From Dyella sp. AtDHG13 (GTDB taxonomy: Bacteria > Pseudomonadota > Gammaproteobacteria > Xanthomonadales > Rhodanobacteraceae): a stretch of DNA of 64,000 nucleotides. Of the stretch, positions 1 through 7,489 are shown piece by piece. The translations under genes were made by a program, and so were the position numbers. The notes under the pieces were generated by a model that made no database searches, was not told the DNA's origin, and worked only from the letters and a program-made list of their open reading frames with translations. The stretch is from the NCBI RefSeq assembly GCF_003201105.1, contig NZ_QICJ01000010.1, positions 1 through 64,000 of the forward strand, given 5' to 3'. Within the stretch, counting starts at the first letter, position 1. Each line of letters begins with the position of its first letter.

Positions 1-2
1 GC

Positions 3-113
3 AGCTCCACCGGCGGCCACATCACCCTGCAACGCGAACGCCGCCAATGGCGCGTCAACGTGTCCTGGCTCACCGGCGCGGTGAGCGTGGCGGATATGAG
101 TGCGAAGCGATGA
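3..113 (+). CDS. gspH: GspH-like type II secretion minor pseudopilin, C-terminal fragment
   Basis: Only the last 36 codons are inside the window; the reading frame is open at the left edge and ends with TGA at 111-113. The visible tail (SSTGGHITLQ... VNVSWLTGAVSV) resembles the C-terminal beta-strand region of GspH/FimT-type pseudopilins, where an S(S/T)GG turn and a late WLTG are common. GspH would be a minor pseudopilin built into the periplasmic pseudopilus of the type II secretion system. The stop codon overlaps the ATG of the next gene (ATGA), which fits the usual H-I-J-K gene order. Assignment rests partly on that context; the diagnostic N-terminal prepilin motif lies outside the window. 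Confidence 0.75.
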   Translation, partial: SSTGGHITLQRERRQWRVNVSWLTGAVSVADMSAKR

Positions 114-517
114 GGCGCATGCGCGGGTTCAGTCTGCTGGAGGTGATTGCGGCCATTCTGCTGCTGGCTGTTGCGTTTGCGGCCTTGCTGAAGGTGGCAG
201 GCGCCTCCCTGCATCTGGCGGATCATTCGGGACAGATCAGCAGGGCGGACATGTGGGCGCAGGCGAAGCTGGACGCGCTGGGCGTGACCGAGCCGGTGGC
301 GGTGGGCGAGAGCGCTGGCGATTTCGGCAAGGACTATCGCTGGCATCTGCGCGTGCGCCCGTGGCAGGACGGCGATCCGCCGCAGGGAAGTCCGCTTTCC
401 CTCTATCGCGTCGACCTGGACGTGCGCTGGGGCTCGTCGCGGCGTCCCCAGGTGCTTCACTACACCACGTTGCGCGCCGTCGACGACGGTCCCGCGCTGG
501 CGCGGAGCACCAAATGA
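110..517 (+). CDS. gspI: Type II secretion minor pseudopilin GspI
   Basis: A 135-residue protein starting MRRMRGFSLLEV, a class III prepilin signal: short basic leader, Gly-Phe cleavage site for the prepilin peptidase GspO/PilD, Glu at +5, then a hydrophobic helix to about residue 27. After cleavage it would join GspJ and GspK at the tip of the pseudopilus in the periplasm. Length is typical of GspI. I chose the ATG at 110 over an in-frame one at 47 because it overlaps the gspH stop (ATGA) and places the GF cleavage site six residues in; the upstream start would add a non-conserved basic extension. Its TGA overlaps the gspJ ATG, so the operon is translationally coupled. Confidence 0.9.
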   Translation: MRRMRGFSLLEVIAAILLLAVAFAALLKVAGASLHLADHSGQISRADMWAQAKLDALGVTEPVAVGESAGDFGKDYRWHLRVRPWQDGDPPQGSPLSLYRVDLDVRWGSSRRPQVLHYTTLRAVDDGPALARSTK

Positions 518-1173
518 GGCGCGCGCGGGGCTTCAGCCTGCTGGAAGTGCTCAGCGCACTCGCGTTGCTCAGCGTCCTGCTGGTCGGCGTACTGTCCGGC
601 ATACGGACGGCCACGCGCATGGTCAACGCGGGCACGGGATCGATGGAGAAGCTCGACGAAGTTCGCTCGGTGCAGCGCTTTCTCCGCAACGATCTGCTGC
701 AGGCCCGTGCGATTCCCTGGAAGATCGACAACAAGGGCGTGCCCGTCGTGTTCGAGGGAGACGAACGCCGCATCCAGTTTGTGGGGCCGCTTCCCGGATA
801 CCTCGACCGCCAGGGTCCGCAATTGCAGCTGCTGGCATTGGTGAGTGACGGCCAGGACAGTCTGCGCTTGGAGCTGGGCAGCGATGGCATGAGCCCGACG
901 GGTGCCTCGCACAGCGTCGGTTTTGCGCCGGAGCCGCTAGTGACGGGCATCACGCGCGGCCGCTTCCGCTACTACGGCCGTCAGAACGATAAAAGTCCCG
1001 CCGAATGGAGCAGCCAGTGGCACGTCGCCGGACGCATGCCGGAGCTGATTGCCGTGGAACTGGAGCGCGGCGGCGATCCCTGGCTGCTCGTGCAAACGCC
1101 GGTACGGCAGAGCCCCACCGCGATAAACACGCGCGCGCTGGCTCGGCTGTTGCCGAACGCAGCGCAATACTGA
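514..1173 (+). CDS. gspJ: Type II secretion minor pseudopilin GspJ
   Basis: A 219-residue pseudopilin. The N-terminus MRRARGFSLLEVLSALALL carries the prepilin peptidase site (RG-F), Glu at +5 and the hydrophobic assembly helix. The globular domain contains a region typical of GspJ (QRFLRNDLLQARAIPW, then beta-rich sequence ending near RALARLLP). It is expected to form the GspI-J-K tip complex of the pseudopilus. The ATG at 514 overlaps the gspI TGA; an upstream in-frame ATG lies inside gspI in a different frame from it and was discarded. There are about 80 nt between its stop and the gspK start. Confidence 0.9.
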   Translation: MRRARGFSLLEVLSALALLSVLLVGVLSGIRTATRMVNAGTGSMEKLDEVRSVQRFLRNDLLQARAIPWKIDNKGVPVVFEGDERRIQFVGPLPGYLDRQGPQLQLLALVSDGQDSLRLELGSDGMSPTGASHSVGFAPEPLVTGITRGRFRYYGRQNDKSPAEWSSQWHVAGRMPELIAVELERGGDPWLLVQTPVRQSPTAINTRALARLLPNAAQY

Positions 1174-1252
1174 CGGCACGAAGATGTCGTTCCGCGCTGC
1201 CATGCTTCATGTTCCAGGACACACCCGGGCACGTGTCCGCGGGAGGACAGCG

Positions 1253-2128
1253 ATGCCCAGCAGGCAACGGGGCATCGCCTTGCTGGTGGTGCTGTGGGCG
1301 TGCACGCTGCTGGCGATCCTGCTTGGCGGTTTCGCCACGCTGGCCCGCACCGAGGCCACGGAAACGCGTTATCTGTCCAGCCGGGCGCAACTGCGCTATT
1401 TCGCCGAGGCGGGCGTCCAGCGCGCCCTGGCCGAAATCACGGCCAGGGACGGCGGCCGCTGGGTGGGCGATGGACGTCCGTACGAGTTGAGCATCGACGG
1501 ACAGCGCGTGGACATACGCATTGTCGATGAACTCGGCAAGGTCGATCTCAACACCGCCGATCCACAGGTGCTTCGGAACCTGTTCGTCATTGCCGGCATG
1601 AACGTGGGGGACGCCACGACGCTGGCAGACAATGTACGCGAATCGCGCGACGCGGCCGGGGCGTTCAACCGCGAGGAAGGCACGCAACGCTACAGGCAGG
1701 CAGGGCAGGCGGGCGGGCCGCGCTACAGCGAATTCAACGCGCCGGACGAACTGCAAACCGTGCTCGGCATGACGCCGGCGCTGTATCGCAAGGTCGCGCC
1801 GTTCATCACGGTGTGGTCGCGCAAGGCGACACCGGCGCCCGCGTTTGCGCCCGCCGCGGTCCTCGCGTCCCTGCCGGGCATGGACATGGCGTCGGCCTCG
1901 CGCTTCGTTGCGGTGCGCGGCGCCATCAATCCCAGGATGCCCCTGCCGGTACTGCCCAACGGCATGGCGATGGGTACGCTGCGCGGCAGCAACGCGCGAA
2001 CCATCGTCGCCTCGGCCATGGGAACCGACGGTACGGTGTCACGCGTCAGCGCCACGGTTCGCATCGACCGCGTGCGTGGCCGCGAACACGTCACCATCCT
2101 GCGCTGGCAGGAGGACGCCGCGGAATGA
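1253..2128 (+). CDS. gspK: Type II secretion pseudopilin GspK
   Basis: A 291-residue protein starting MPSRQRGIALLVVLWACTLL. As in other GspK proteins, the prepilin site (RG-I) is followed by a hydrophobic helix but Glu+5 is missing (Val instead). A large alpha-helical domain follows, with helix-hairpin-helix-like signatures around VDLNTADPQVLRNLF (about residue 95) and a second LASLPGMD. GspK caps the pseudopilus. The start at 1253 is preceded by GGAGG six bases upstream; an in-frame ATG at 1184 lacks such a site. In Xanthomonas the operon continues with gspL, M, N and D; here the next gene is convergent, so the operon ends with gspK and those genes must lie elsewhere or be absent. Confidence 0.9.
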   Translation: MPSRQRGIALLVVLWACTLLAILLGGFATLARTEATETRYLSSRAQLRYFAEAGVQRALAEITARDGGRWVGDGRPYELSIDGQRVDIRIVDELGKVDLNTADPQVLRNLFVIAGMNVGDATTLADNVRESRDAAGAFNREEGTQRYRQAGQAGGPRYSEFNAPDELQTVLGMTPALYRKVAPFITVWSRKATPAPAFAPAAVLASLPGMDMASASRFVAVRGAINPRMPLPVLPNGMAMGTLRGSNARTIVASAMGTDGTVSRVSATVRIDRVRGREHVTILRWQEDAAE

Positions 2129-2144
2129 GGCCAGAAAGCGCGCT

Positions 2145-2582
2145 TCAGGAGCGGCTGGCCTTGATGGCCCGGTCGAGGTCTTCGGGCTTGCCGTAGTCGA
2201 CGTCGGGAGATAGCGCCGCGTCCTCGGCGTCCATGTCCTGGTCTTCGAGCACCTGTACCTGGCGGGCACCCGTGCGTTGCATGAGTTGAAGCATGTCTTC
2301 CAGTGAAAGCTGGTCGGAGAGACGCACGGTCAGTGTCGCGTGGCCGAAGACGGCGGGATCGGGCGGGCTTGCGGGCGCGCGCACCTCATGGGTGTCCGCG
2401 CTCCGATGGCTGACGCGCGAAACCACGCTGGTCGGTGCGCTGGAGCTGGCCGCCGAGCCGCCGATGCTCTCGGTGGACCGGATATGCGCGCCTTGCCGGG
2501 GCAGACCCCGTGAAATCAGTTTGTCCAGGGCAGCGCACGCGGCGAACTGGGTGTCGAATTCGGCTATGACGATATCGTTCAT
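2145..2582 (-). CDS. Hypothetical protein, weakly YflT/DUF1269-like N-terminus
   Basis: A 145-residue protein of no firmly recognised family. The start MNDIVIAEFDTQFAACAALDKL followed by GLPRQGAHI resembles the opening beta-alpha-beta of the small stress proteins encoded at 16506 and 28352 (a strand, a helix that samples a regulated deviation, then a second strand), but the glycine-rich membrane segment is absent. The middle (residues 40-75) is Ser/Ala/Pro rich and likely disordered. The C-terminal part (HATLTVRLSDQLSLEDMLQLMQ) could form another beta-alpha unit, and the extreme C-terminus is acidic. It is convergent with gspK and divergent from ku. The function is unknown; a cytoplasmic stress role is only suggested by the similarity. 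Confidence 0.65.
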   Translation of the reverse strand: MNDIVIAEFDTQFAACAALDKLISRGLPRQGAHIRSTESIGGSAASSSAPTSVVSRVSHRSADTHEVRAPASPPDPAVFGHATLTVRLSDQLSLEDMLQLMQRTGARQVQVLEDQDMDAEDAALSPDVDYGKPEDLDRAIKASRS

Positions 2583-2767
2583 GATTCACCTCGGCTTGCT
2601 TGCCGATGACGCTAGTTCACCGCCGATCATCCCGGCGTGACAGGTGCGTTGAATAAAGCGCGCGCATGTCCGCACGGTGCAATGAAATGCACTTTCGTAT
2701 CACGGATGGTTCACGTTGCGCGTCGTTCCCTAGAAGCCGGCCTTCTCGAAGCATCGGGATATTCATC

Positions 2768-3676
2768 ATGGCTCGCCCTATCTGGAGCGGAACCCTTTCC
2801 TTCGGCCTGCTCAACGTGCCGGTGTCCCTGATGCCGGCCGAGCGTAGCGTCGATCTCCACTTTCGCATGCTGGACAGCCGCAGCAACACGCCGATCCGCT
2901 ACGAGCGGGTCAATGCGGAAACCGGCGAGGAAGTGCCCTGGCGCGATGTCGTGAAGGCCTTCGAATACAAGAAGGGCAGCTACGTGGTGCTGCGCCCCGA
3001 GGACATCAAGTCCGCATCGCCTGAAGGACGCGAGGCGGTGGAGGTGGAGACGTTTGTCGATGGAACGTCGATTGGTCCTGAGTATTTCGAGAAGCCGTAT
3101 TTCCTGGTGCCGGGCAAGAAGGCTGAGAAAGGCTACGTGCTGCTGCGCGAGACCTTGCAGCGCACCGGCAAGGTGGGCATTGCCCGGGTGGTGATACGCA
3201 CGCGCGAATACCTGTCCGCCGTGCTCCCCAAGGGCGACAGCCTGATGCTGGTGCTCTTGCGCTATCCGCAGGAACTCATCGATGCCGACGAATACGCCTT
3301 CCCCGAAGGCAAGCCGGCCAGCTATCGGGTGTCGGCCAAGGAGATCGACATGGCCGAGCAGCTGATCGAATCCATGAGCGACACCTGGAAGCCCGACGCG
3401 TTCCGCGACGAATTCCGCGACCGTTTGCGCAAGGTGATCGAGAAGCGCATGAAGTCCAAGGGCGTGGTGGTGACGCCGGAAGAAGAAGCGCCGGCGGAAA
3501 ACGCGGCGACCAACGTGGTGGACTTCATGGCGCTGCTGCAGAAAAGCCTGGGCAACAAGCGGCGCACGCCCGCCAAGGGCGGCCAGAAGACAGCGGCCCG
3601 CCGCGGCGGCGCGACACAGAAAACCGCGCGCAAGGCCACCGCCAAGCGCGCACCGCGCCGGCGAAGTTCCCGCTGA
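2768..3676 (+). CDS. ku: Bacterial Ku, non-homologous end-joining protein
   Basis: A 302-residue Ku homologue. It opens with MARPIWSGTLSFGLLNVPV, the signature of bacterial Ku, and has the core ring region through about residue 255 (YERVNAETGEEVPW, SPEGREAVEVETFVD, RTGKVGIARVVIRTREYL, FRDEFRDRL). Bacterial Ku homodimers encircle broken DNA ends and recruit LigD. The last 40 residues are a Lys/Arg/Ala-rich basic tail (from about KRRTPAKGG to RRRSSR), as in other Ku proteins where the tail binds DNA. The ATG at 2768 was chosen because the family signature starts there; an open frame back to 2666 adds a non-conserved segment. ligD follows 45 nt downstream in the same direction. Confidence 0.96.
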   Translation: MARPIWSGTLSFGLLNVPVSLMPAERSVDLHFRMLDSRSNTPIRYERVNAETGEEVPWRDVVKAFEYKKGSYVVLRPEDIKSASPEGREAVEVETFVDGTSIGPEYFEKPYFLVPGKKAEKGYVLLRETLQRTGKVGIARVVIRTREYLSAVLPKGDSLMLVLLRYPQELIDADEYAFPEGKPASYRVSAKEIDMAEQLIESMSDTWKPDAFRDEFRDRLRKVIEKRMKSKGVVVTPEEEAPAENAATNVVDFMALLQKSLGNKRRTPAKGGQKTAARRGGATQKTARKATAKRAPRRRSSR

Positions 3677-3689
3677 CAGGAGCGAGGCG

Positions 3690-3725
3690 ATGTCTATTTC
3701 CGAACGCAGGAGCGGTAAGCGATGA
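3690..3725 (+). other. Possible 11-codon leader ORF coupled to ligD
   Basis: In the 45 nt between ku and ligD there is a short frame MSISERRSGKR whose ATG (3690) is preceded by AGGAGCGAGGCG and whose TGA overlaps the ligD ATG as ATGA. The ligD ribosome site (AGGAGCGGTAAGCG) lies inside it. Translation of this mini-ORF could bring terminating ribosomes to the ligD start. It is equally possible that the frame is fortuitous, since it is short and made of codons forced by the purine-rich ribosome-binding region. Confidence 0.3.
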
Positions 3726-6247
3726 CCCTGGCCGAGTACCGGCGCAAGCGGGATTTCTCGCGCACGCGCGAACCCGCGGCAGGCACGAAGAGCCGCGCGG
3801 GCCATCCCATCTTCGTGGTGCAGCTGCATCACGCGCGACGGCGGCATTTCGATTTCCGCCTGCAGGTAGGCAAGGTGCTCAAGAGCTGGGCTGTGCCCAA
3901 GGGGCCGAGTTTCGACCCGGGCGTGAAGCGGCTCGCGGTGGAGGTCGAGGATCATCCGCTCTCCTATGCGGATTTCGAAGGCGATATCCCGGAAGGCAAT
4001 TACGGCGCCGGCCACGTGGACTGCTTCGATCGCGGCACCTGGAGCACCGACGAGGACCCGGGCGCGCAATTGCGCAAGGGGCATCTGGAATTCTCGCTGC
4101 AGGGCAAGCGCCTGCATGGACGCTGGCATCTGGTGCGCAGCCATCGCAAGGAGCGCCAGCCCACCTGGTTCCTGATCAAGGCCAAGGACGCCTATGCCGG
4201 CGATCTGGAGGCCGATGACCTGCTCGAATCCGAGGCCGCGCCGCCGGCGAGCGAGCGCGCATCCGGCAAGGCCAAGCCGGAAAAGCGCGCCGCGGCGAGC
4301 AAGCGCGCCAAGCCGGCGAAGTCCGCGGCACGCGCCGCGGACGGCCATCGCAAGGAGCGCATCGACACGGAGTTTTTCGCCCCTGCGCTCGCGCAGCTGC
4401 GGGAGCAGGTGCCACGGGGCGAGGATTGGCTGCACGAAGTGAAGTGGGATGGCTACCGGCTGCTCACCGCCGTAGTCGGGGGCAAGGTGAAGTGCTGGTC
4501 GCGCAACGCGCTGCCGTGGAACGAACGTGTGCCGGAGATCGTGGAGGCCATCGAGTCGCTGGGGCTGCGATCCGCTCGGCTGGATGGCGAGCTGATCGTG
4601 CTGGCCGAAGGGCGCAGCGACTTCAATGCGCTGCAGAAGACGCTTTCCGGCGAACGTCCTGGCGAGTTCCTGTACATGCTGTTCGACCTGATCCATCTGG
4701 ATGGATGGGACCTGCACGCCGTGCCGCTGGTGGAGCGCAAGGCACGCCTGAAAGCCTTGCTCGACCGGCCCCGCGGACCGGCCTCCGCCTTGCTGGGCTT
4801 CAGCGAGCACGTCGTGGGCGATGGCGATGCGGTGTGGGCCGGCGTGATGCAAGCGGGGCTGGAGGGCATCGTCTCCAAGCGCGTGGATTCGAGCTACCGC
4901 GCGGGCCGCAGCGGCGACTGGGTGAAGATCAAGCGGCAGGACAGCGACGAGTTCGCCGTGGTGGGCTACACCCGCGGCAAGGGCAGCCGCAAGGGATTCG
5001 GCTCGCTGCTGCTGGGGCGTCCGTCGCCGCGCGGCGGCTGGGATTATGCGGGCCGCGTGGGCACGGGGTTTTCCGATGCGCAGCTGCGCAAGATCAGCGA
5101 CGAACTGGCCGCACGCGGCAGCAGCGCGAAGCCCACCGTGCATGCCGCCGGTATCGACCCGGAACTGCGCGGCGCGCATTGGGTGAAGCCGGAAGTGGTG
5201 GTGGAGGTGTTTTATCGCGGCATCGCCGGCAACGGGTTGCTTCGCCAGCCCAGCCTGAAGGCGATGCGTGAAGACAAGAGCGTGCGCGATCTGCTGAGCA
5301 GCGACAGAGACAGCGGCCGTGCCGCCGCCAAGCGCGAGGTGCCGATGAAGAAGGCAGACGACGATGCGGTGCGCGGCATCGCCATCACGCATCCGGACCG
5401 CGAGATCTATCCGGGCATACGCAAGCGGGATCTGGCGGCGTACTACGACGCGGTGATGGACTGGTTCCTGCCCGGCGTCATCCAGCGTCCCATGTCGATA
5501 CTGCGCTGTCCGGACGGGGTGGGAAAACCGTGCTTCTTCCAGAAACACCTCGGCGCCGGCGTGCCGAAAGTGGGCTCGGTAATGTTGACGGAGCAGGGTG
5601 GCAAGCGGCGCGAATACATCTGCCCCGACGATGCGGCATCCATCATCGAGCTGGTGCAGTTCGGTGCCGTGGAATTCCACCCGTGGGGATGCACCGCCGC
5701 CGACACCACGCATGCCGATCGCATCGTGTTCGACATGGATCCCGGCGAGGGCGTCTCCTGGGCGCGCGTGCAGGCGGCAGCGCGGTTGGCGCGCCGGTGG
5801 CTGGACGAGCTGGGCCTGCAATCCTTCCTGCGCTGCACGGGTGGCAAGGGCCTGCACGTGGTGGTGCCGCTGCGTCCGGCCGCGCCCTGGGCGGAGGTGA
5901 AATCCTTCGCCAAATCCTTTGCCGAGGCCATGGCGCAAGCGCAGCCGGAGGAATTCATCGCTGTTTCCACGCTGTCGCGCCGCAAGGGACTTATTTTCGT
6001 GGACTACCTGCGAAACGGACGAGGCGCGACCAGCGTTGCCTCGTATTCGCTGCGCGCGCGTGCGGGCGCACCGGTGGCGGTGCCTTTACGCTGGAGCGAG
6101 CTCGGCAAGCTGCCGGGCCCCGCGGCATTCGACTTGCGCACCGTGCAGCAGCGGCTGCGGCGCCTGCGCGGCGATCCGTGGGAGGGTATCGATACCGTTC
6201 GGCAATCCCTGGGCGATGCGCTCCGGAAACTCGACGCCGGCGAGTGA
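3722..6247 (+). CDS. ligD: Multifunctional ATP-dependent DNA ligase LigD
   Basis: An 841-residue protein, the length of the Pseudomonas aeruginosa enzyme, with the same order of three domains. Residues about 25-170 are the 3'-phosphoesterase (HH at 36-37, RRHFDFRL with His42 and Asp44, EDHPL with His78, EGDIPEGNYG). A Lys/Ala-rich linker follows. The adenylyltransferase/ligase domain has Lys241 in EVKWDGYR, LDGEL near 286, EGIVSKR near 380 and WVKIK near 400. The C-terminal primase-like polymerase starts near 550 (THPDREIYPG) with the metal-binding FDMDPGEG at Asp671 and Asp673. It trims, fills and seals breaks held by Ku. The start ATG has AGGAGCGG upstream. It follows ku, so the two form the complete bacterial end-joining pair. 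Confidence 0.96.
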   Translation: MTLAEYRRKRDFSRTREPAAGTKSRAGHPIFVVQLHHARRRHFDFRLQVGKVLKSWAVPKGPSFDPGVKRLAVEVEDHPLSYADFEGDIPEGNYGAGHVDCFDRGTWSTDEDPGAQLRKGHLEFSLQGKRLHGRWHLVRSHRKERQPTWFLIKAKDAYAGDLEADDLLESEAAPPASERASGKAKPEKRAAASKRAKPAKSAARAADGHRKERIDTEFFAPALAQLREQVPRGEDWLHEVKWDGYRLLTAVVGGKVKCWSRNALPWNERVPEIVEAIESLGLRSARLDGELIVLAEGRSDFNALQKTLSGERPGEFLYMLFDLIHLDGWDLHAVPLVERKARLKALLDRPRGPASALLGFSEHVVGDGDAVWAGVMQAGLEGIVSKRVDSSYRAGRSGDWVKIKRQDSDEFAVVGYTRGKGSRKGFGSLLLGRPSPRGGWDYAGRVGTGFSDAQLRKISDELAARGSSAKPTVHAAGIDPELRGAHWVKPEVVVEVFYRGIAGNGLLRQPSLKAMREDKSVRDLLSSDRDSGRAAAKREVPMKKADDDAVRGIAITHPDREIYPGIRKRDLAAYYDAVMDWFLPGVIQRPMSILRCPDGVGKPCFFQKHLGAGVPKVGSVMLTEQGGKRREYICPDDAASIIELVQFGAVEFHPWGCTAADTTHADRIVFDMDPGEGVSWARVQAAARLARRWLDELGLQSFLRCTGGKGLHVVVPLRPAAPWAEVKSFAKSFAEAMAQAQPEEFIAVSTLSRRKGLIFVDYLRNGRGATSVASYSLRARAGAPVAVPLRWSELGKLPGPAAFDLRTVQQRLRRLRGDPWEGIDTVRQSLGDALRKLDAGE

Positions 6248-6363
6248 CCGGCGCGGATGAACGCGCACGCCTCGCTCCTCACGCTTTGACAACACGATGG
6301 CGACACCGGCCCGATACGCGGCCTTCCATCATGGCGCCCCTGTCGAACATTCGGGAGCCGCCC

Positions 6364-6909
6364 ATGTCACCCTCGTCGCTGAAAGGCCGCAAGATCGCCA
6401 TGCTCGCCACGGATGGCTTCGAGCAATCGGAGTTGACCGAACCCAAGCGCCTGCTGGAACAGGCGGGCGCGGAAGTGGTCGTCATCGCGCCTGGCGATCA
6501 CAGCCAGATCACCGGTTGGAACGTCAGGAACTGGGGCGACAAGGTCGAGGTGGATCAGCCGCTCGCGCGCGCCAAGGCGGATGAGTTCGATGCGCTGGTG
6601 TTGCCGGGCGGAGTGATGAACCCGGACAAGCTGCGGCAGATTCCGGAAGCCATTGCCTTCGTGCAGGCGTTCTCCCGCAGCGACAAGCCGATCGCCGCCA
6701 TCTGCCACGGGCCGTGGACGCTGATCGACGCGGGCCTGGTCAAGGGGCGCAAGCTGACCTCGTGGCCGTCGCTGCGCAAGGACCTGGAAAACGCCGGCGC
6801 CGAGTGGGTGGACGAAGAAGTCGTCGCCGATGGCCGCCTCATCACCAGTCGCAAGCCGGACGACATCCCCGCCTTCTCCAGCGCGGTGATCGAGCTGCTT
6901 GCCGCGTGA
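6364..6909 (+). CDS. PfpI/DJ-1 family type 1 glutamine-amidotransferase-like protein
   Basis: A 181-residue protein of the DJ-1/PfpI superfamily. It has KIAMLATDGFEQSEL near residue 10 (the conserved Glu of the nucleophile site is in this GFEQSE segment), FDALVLPGG near 75, and the nucleophile elbow AAICHGPW with Cys114 and His115. Members such as YhbO/PfpI are described as stress-protective proteases or deglycases acting on glycated protein and nucleic acid; which activity applies here cannot be told from sequence. The ATG at 6364 has GGGAG six bases upstream; an in-frame ATG at 6331 would add eleven unconserved residues. It lies 116 nt after ligD in the same orientation. Confidence 0.88.
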   Translation: MSPSSLKGRKIAMLATDGFEQSELTEPKRLLEQAGAEVVVIAPGDHSQITGWNVRNWGDKVEVDQPLARAKADEFDALVLPGGVMNPDKLRQIPEAIAFVQAFSRSDKPIAAICHGPWTLIDAGLVKGRKLTSWPSLRKDLENAGAEWVDEEVVADGRLITSRKPDDIPAFSSAVIELLAA

Positions 6910-6916
6910 TGCACGC

Positions 6917-7081
6917 TCAGGACGACGGCTTGGGCTTCTGGCGCGGCGTGTTCTGCGGCTCGTGCGGGGTGTTGGCGTCCAGCGGCTTGCTGGGATGCCT
7001 AGGCGTGGGCTGCGGCTCGGCATAGCCGGAGCGGTCTTCGGGCCGCCGCGGATTTTCTTTGCGTGACTTGTCGTCGCTCAT
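6917..7081 (-). CDS. Small disordered hydrophilic protein, hypothetical
   Basis: A 54-residue protein beginning MSDDKSRKENPRRPEDRSGYAE and continuing as Pro/Lys/Asn-rich sequence without hydrophobic segments, so it should be unfolded and soluble. The start at 7081 is supported by GGAGA ten bases upstream; a longer frame from 7120 lacks a ribosome site. Short hydrophilic proteins of this kind recur next to stress genes in soil Proteobacteria, but I do not recognise a named family. It is convergent with the PfpI-like gene, with seven nt between the stops. Confidence 0.5.
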   Translation of the reverse strand: MSDDKSRKENPRRPEDRSGYAEPQPTPRHPSKPLDANTPHEPQNTPRQKPKPSS

Positions 7082-7189
7082 GCCGGTCTCCGTGGTTGAT
7101 GGATGGACCATGGCGCGCAATGGCTGAAGGCGTCGTCATGGTCACGTCAAGGCGGCACGCGATTCCCATGAACAAGGTGCGCCACCTTC

Positions 7190-7489
7190 ATGAACAGATC
7201 AGAAAATCCATTGAAGCGCGAAATTGCCCGGCTTGAAGCGGACGCCGCCACGCTTCATCGCCATTACGCCGATACGCCCGTGTTCATGATCGAGCTGGCC
7301 GGCCTTGCACGCAGTGTCCTGATGCGCGCGGGCATGGGCGAAGGCGCGTGGGTGCGGGCGGCCATCGATCAGATCTTCGACGCCTATGGCGTTTCGTCCA
7401 AGCTCTGGCTGGATGGCGCCGCAGAGACGCAGGGCGAAGCGGCGCCGCACCAGCCTGATCTGGCCGGGCAAACGGGAGACACGAGATGA
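7190..7489 (+). CDS. Hypothetical protein coupled to SDR gene
   Basis: A 99-residue soluble protein (MNRSENPLKREIARLEADAA...). The first 65 residues are predicted helical, with a stretch like VFMIELAGLARSVLMRAGMGEGAWVRAAIDQIFDAYGV; the C-terminus is polar. No family is recognised. Its TGA overlaps the ATG of the following short-chain dehydrogenase (ATGA at 7486), so the two are co-translated, which is the main reason to accept it as real. The pair may act together, but no function can be assigned. Confidence 0.7.
   Translation: MNRSENPLKREIARLEADAATLHRHYADTPVFMIELAGLARSVLMRAGMGEGAWVRAAIDQIFDAYGVSSKLWLDGAAETQGEAAPHQPDLAGQTGDTR

Noticed and set aside
2711-5938. A 1075-codon open frame antisense to ku and ligD
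   Set aside because: The sequence is Arg/His/Ala/Gln-rich without any family resemblance and mirrors codons of two certain genes; it is a shadow of high GC third positions.
6286-6318. TTGACA-like -35 box upstream of the PfpI-like gene
   Set aside because: No acceptable -10 at 16-18 nt; the nearest GATACG is 21 nt away.
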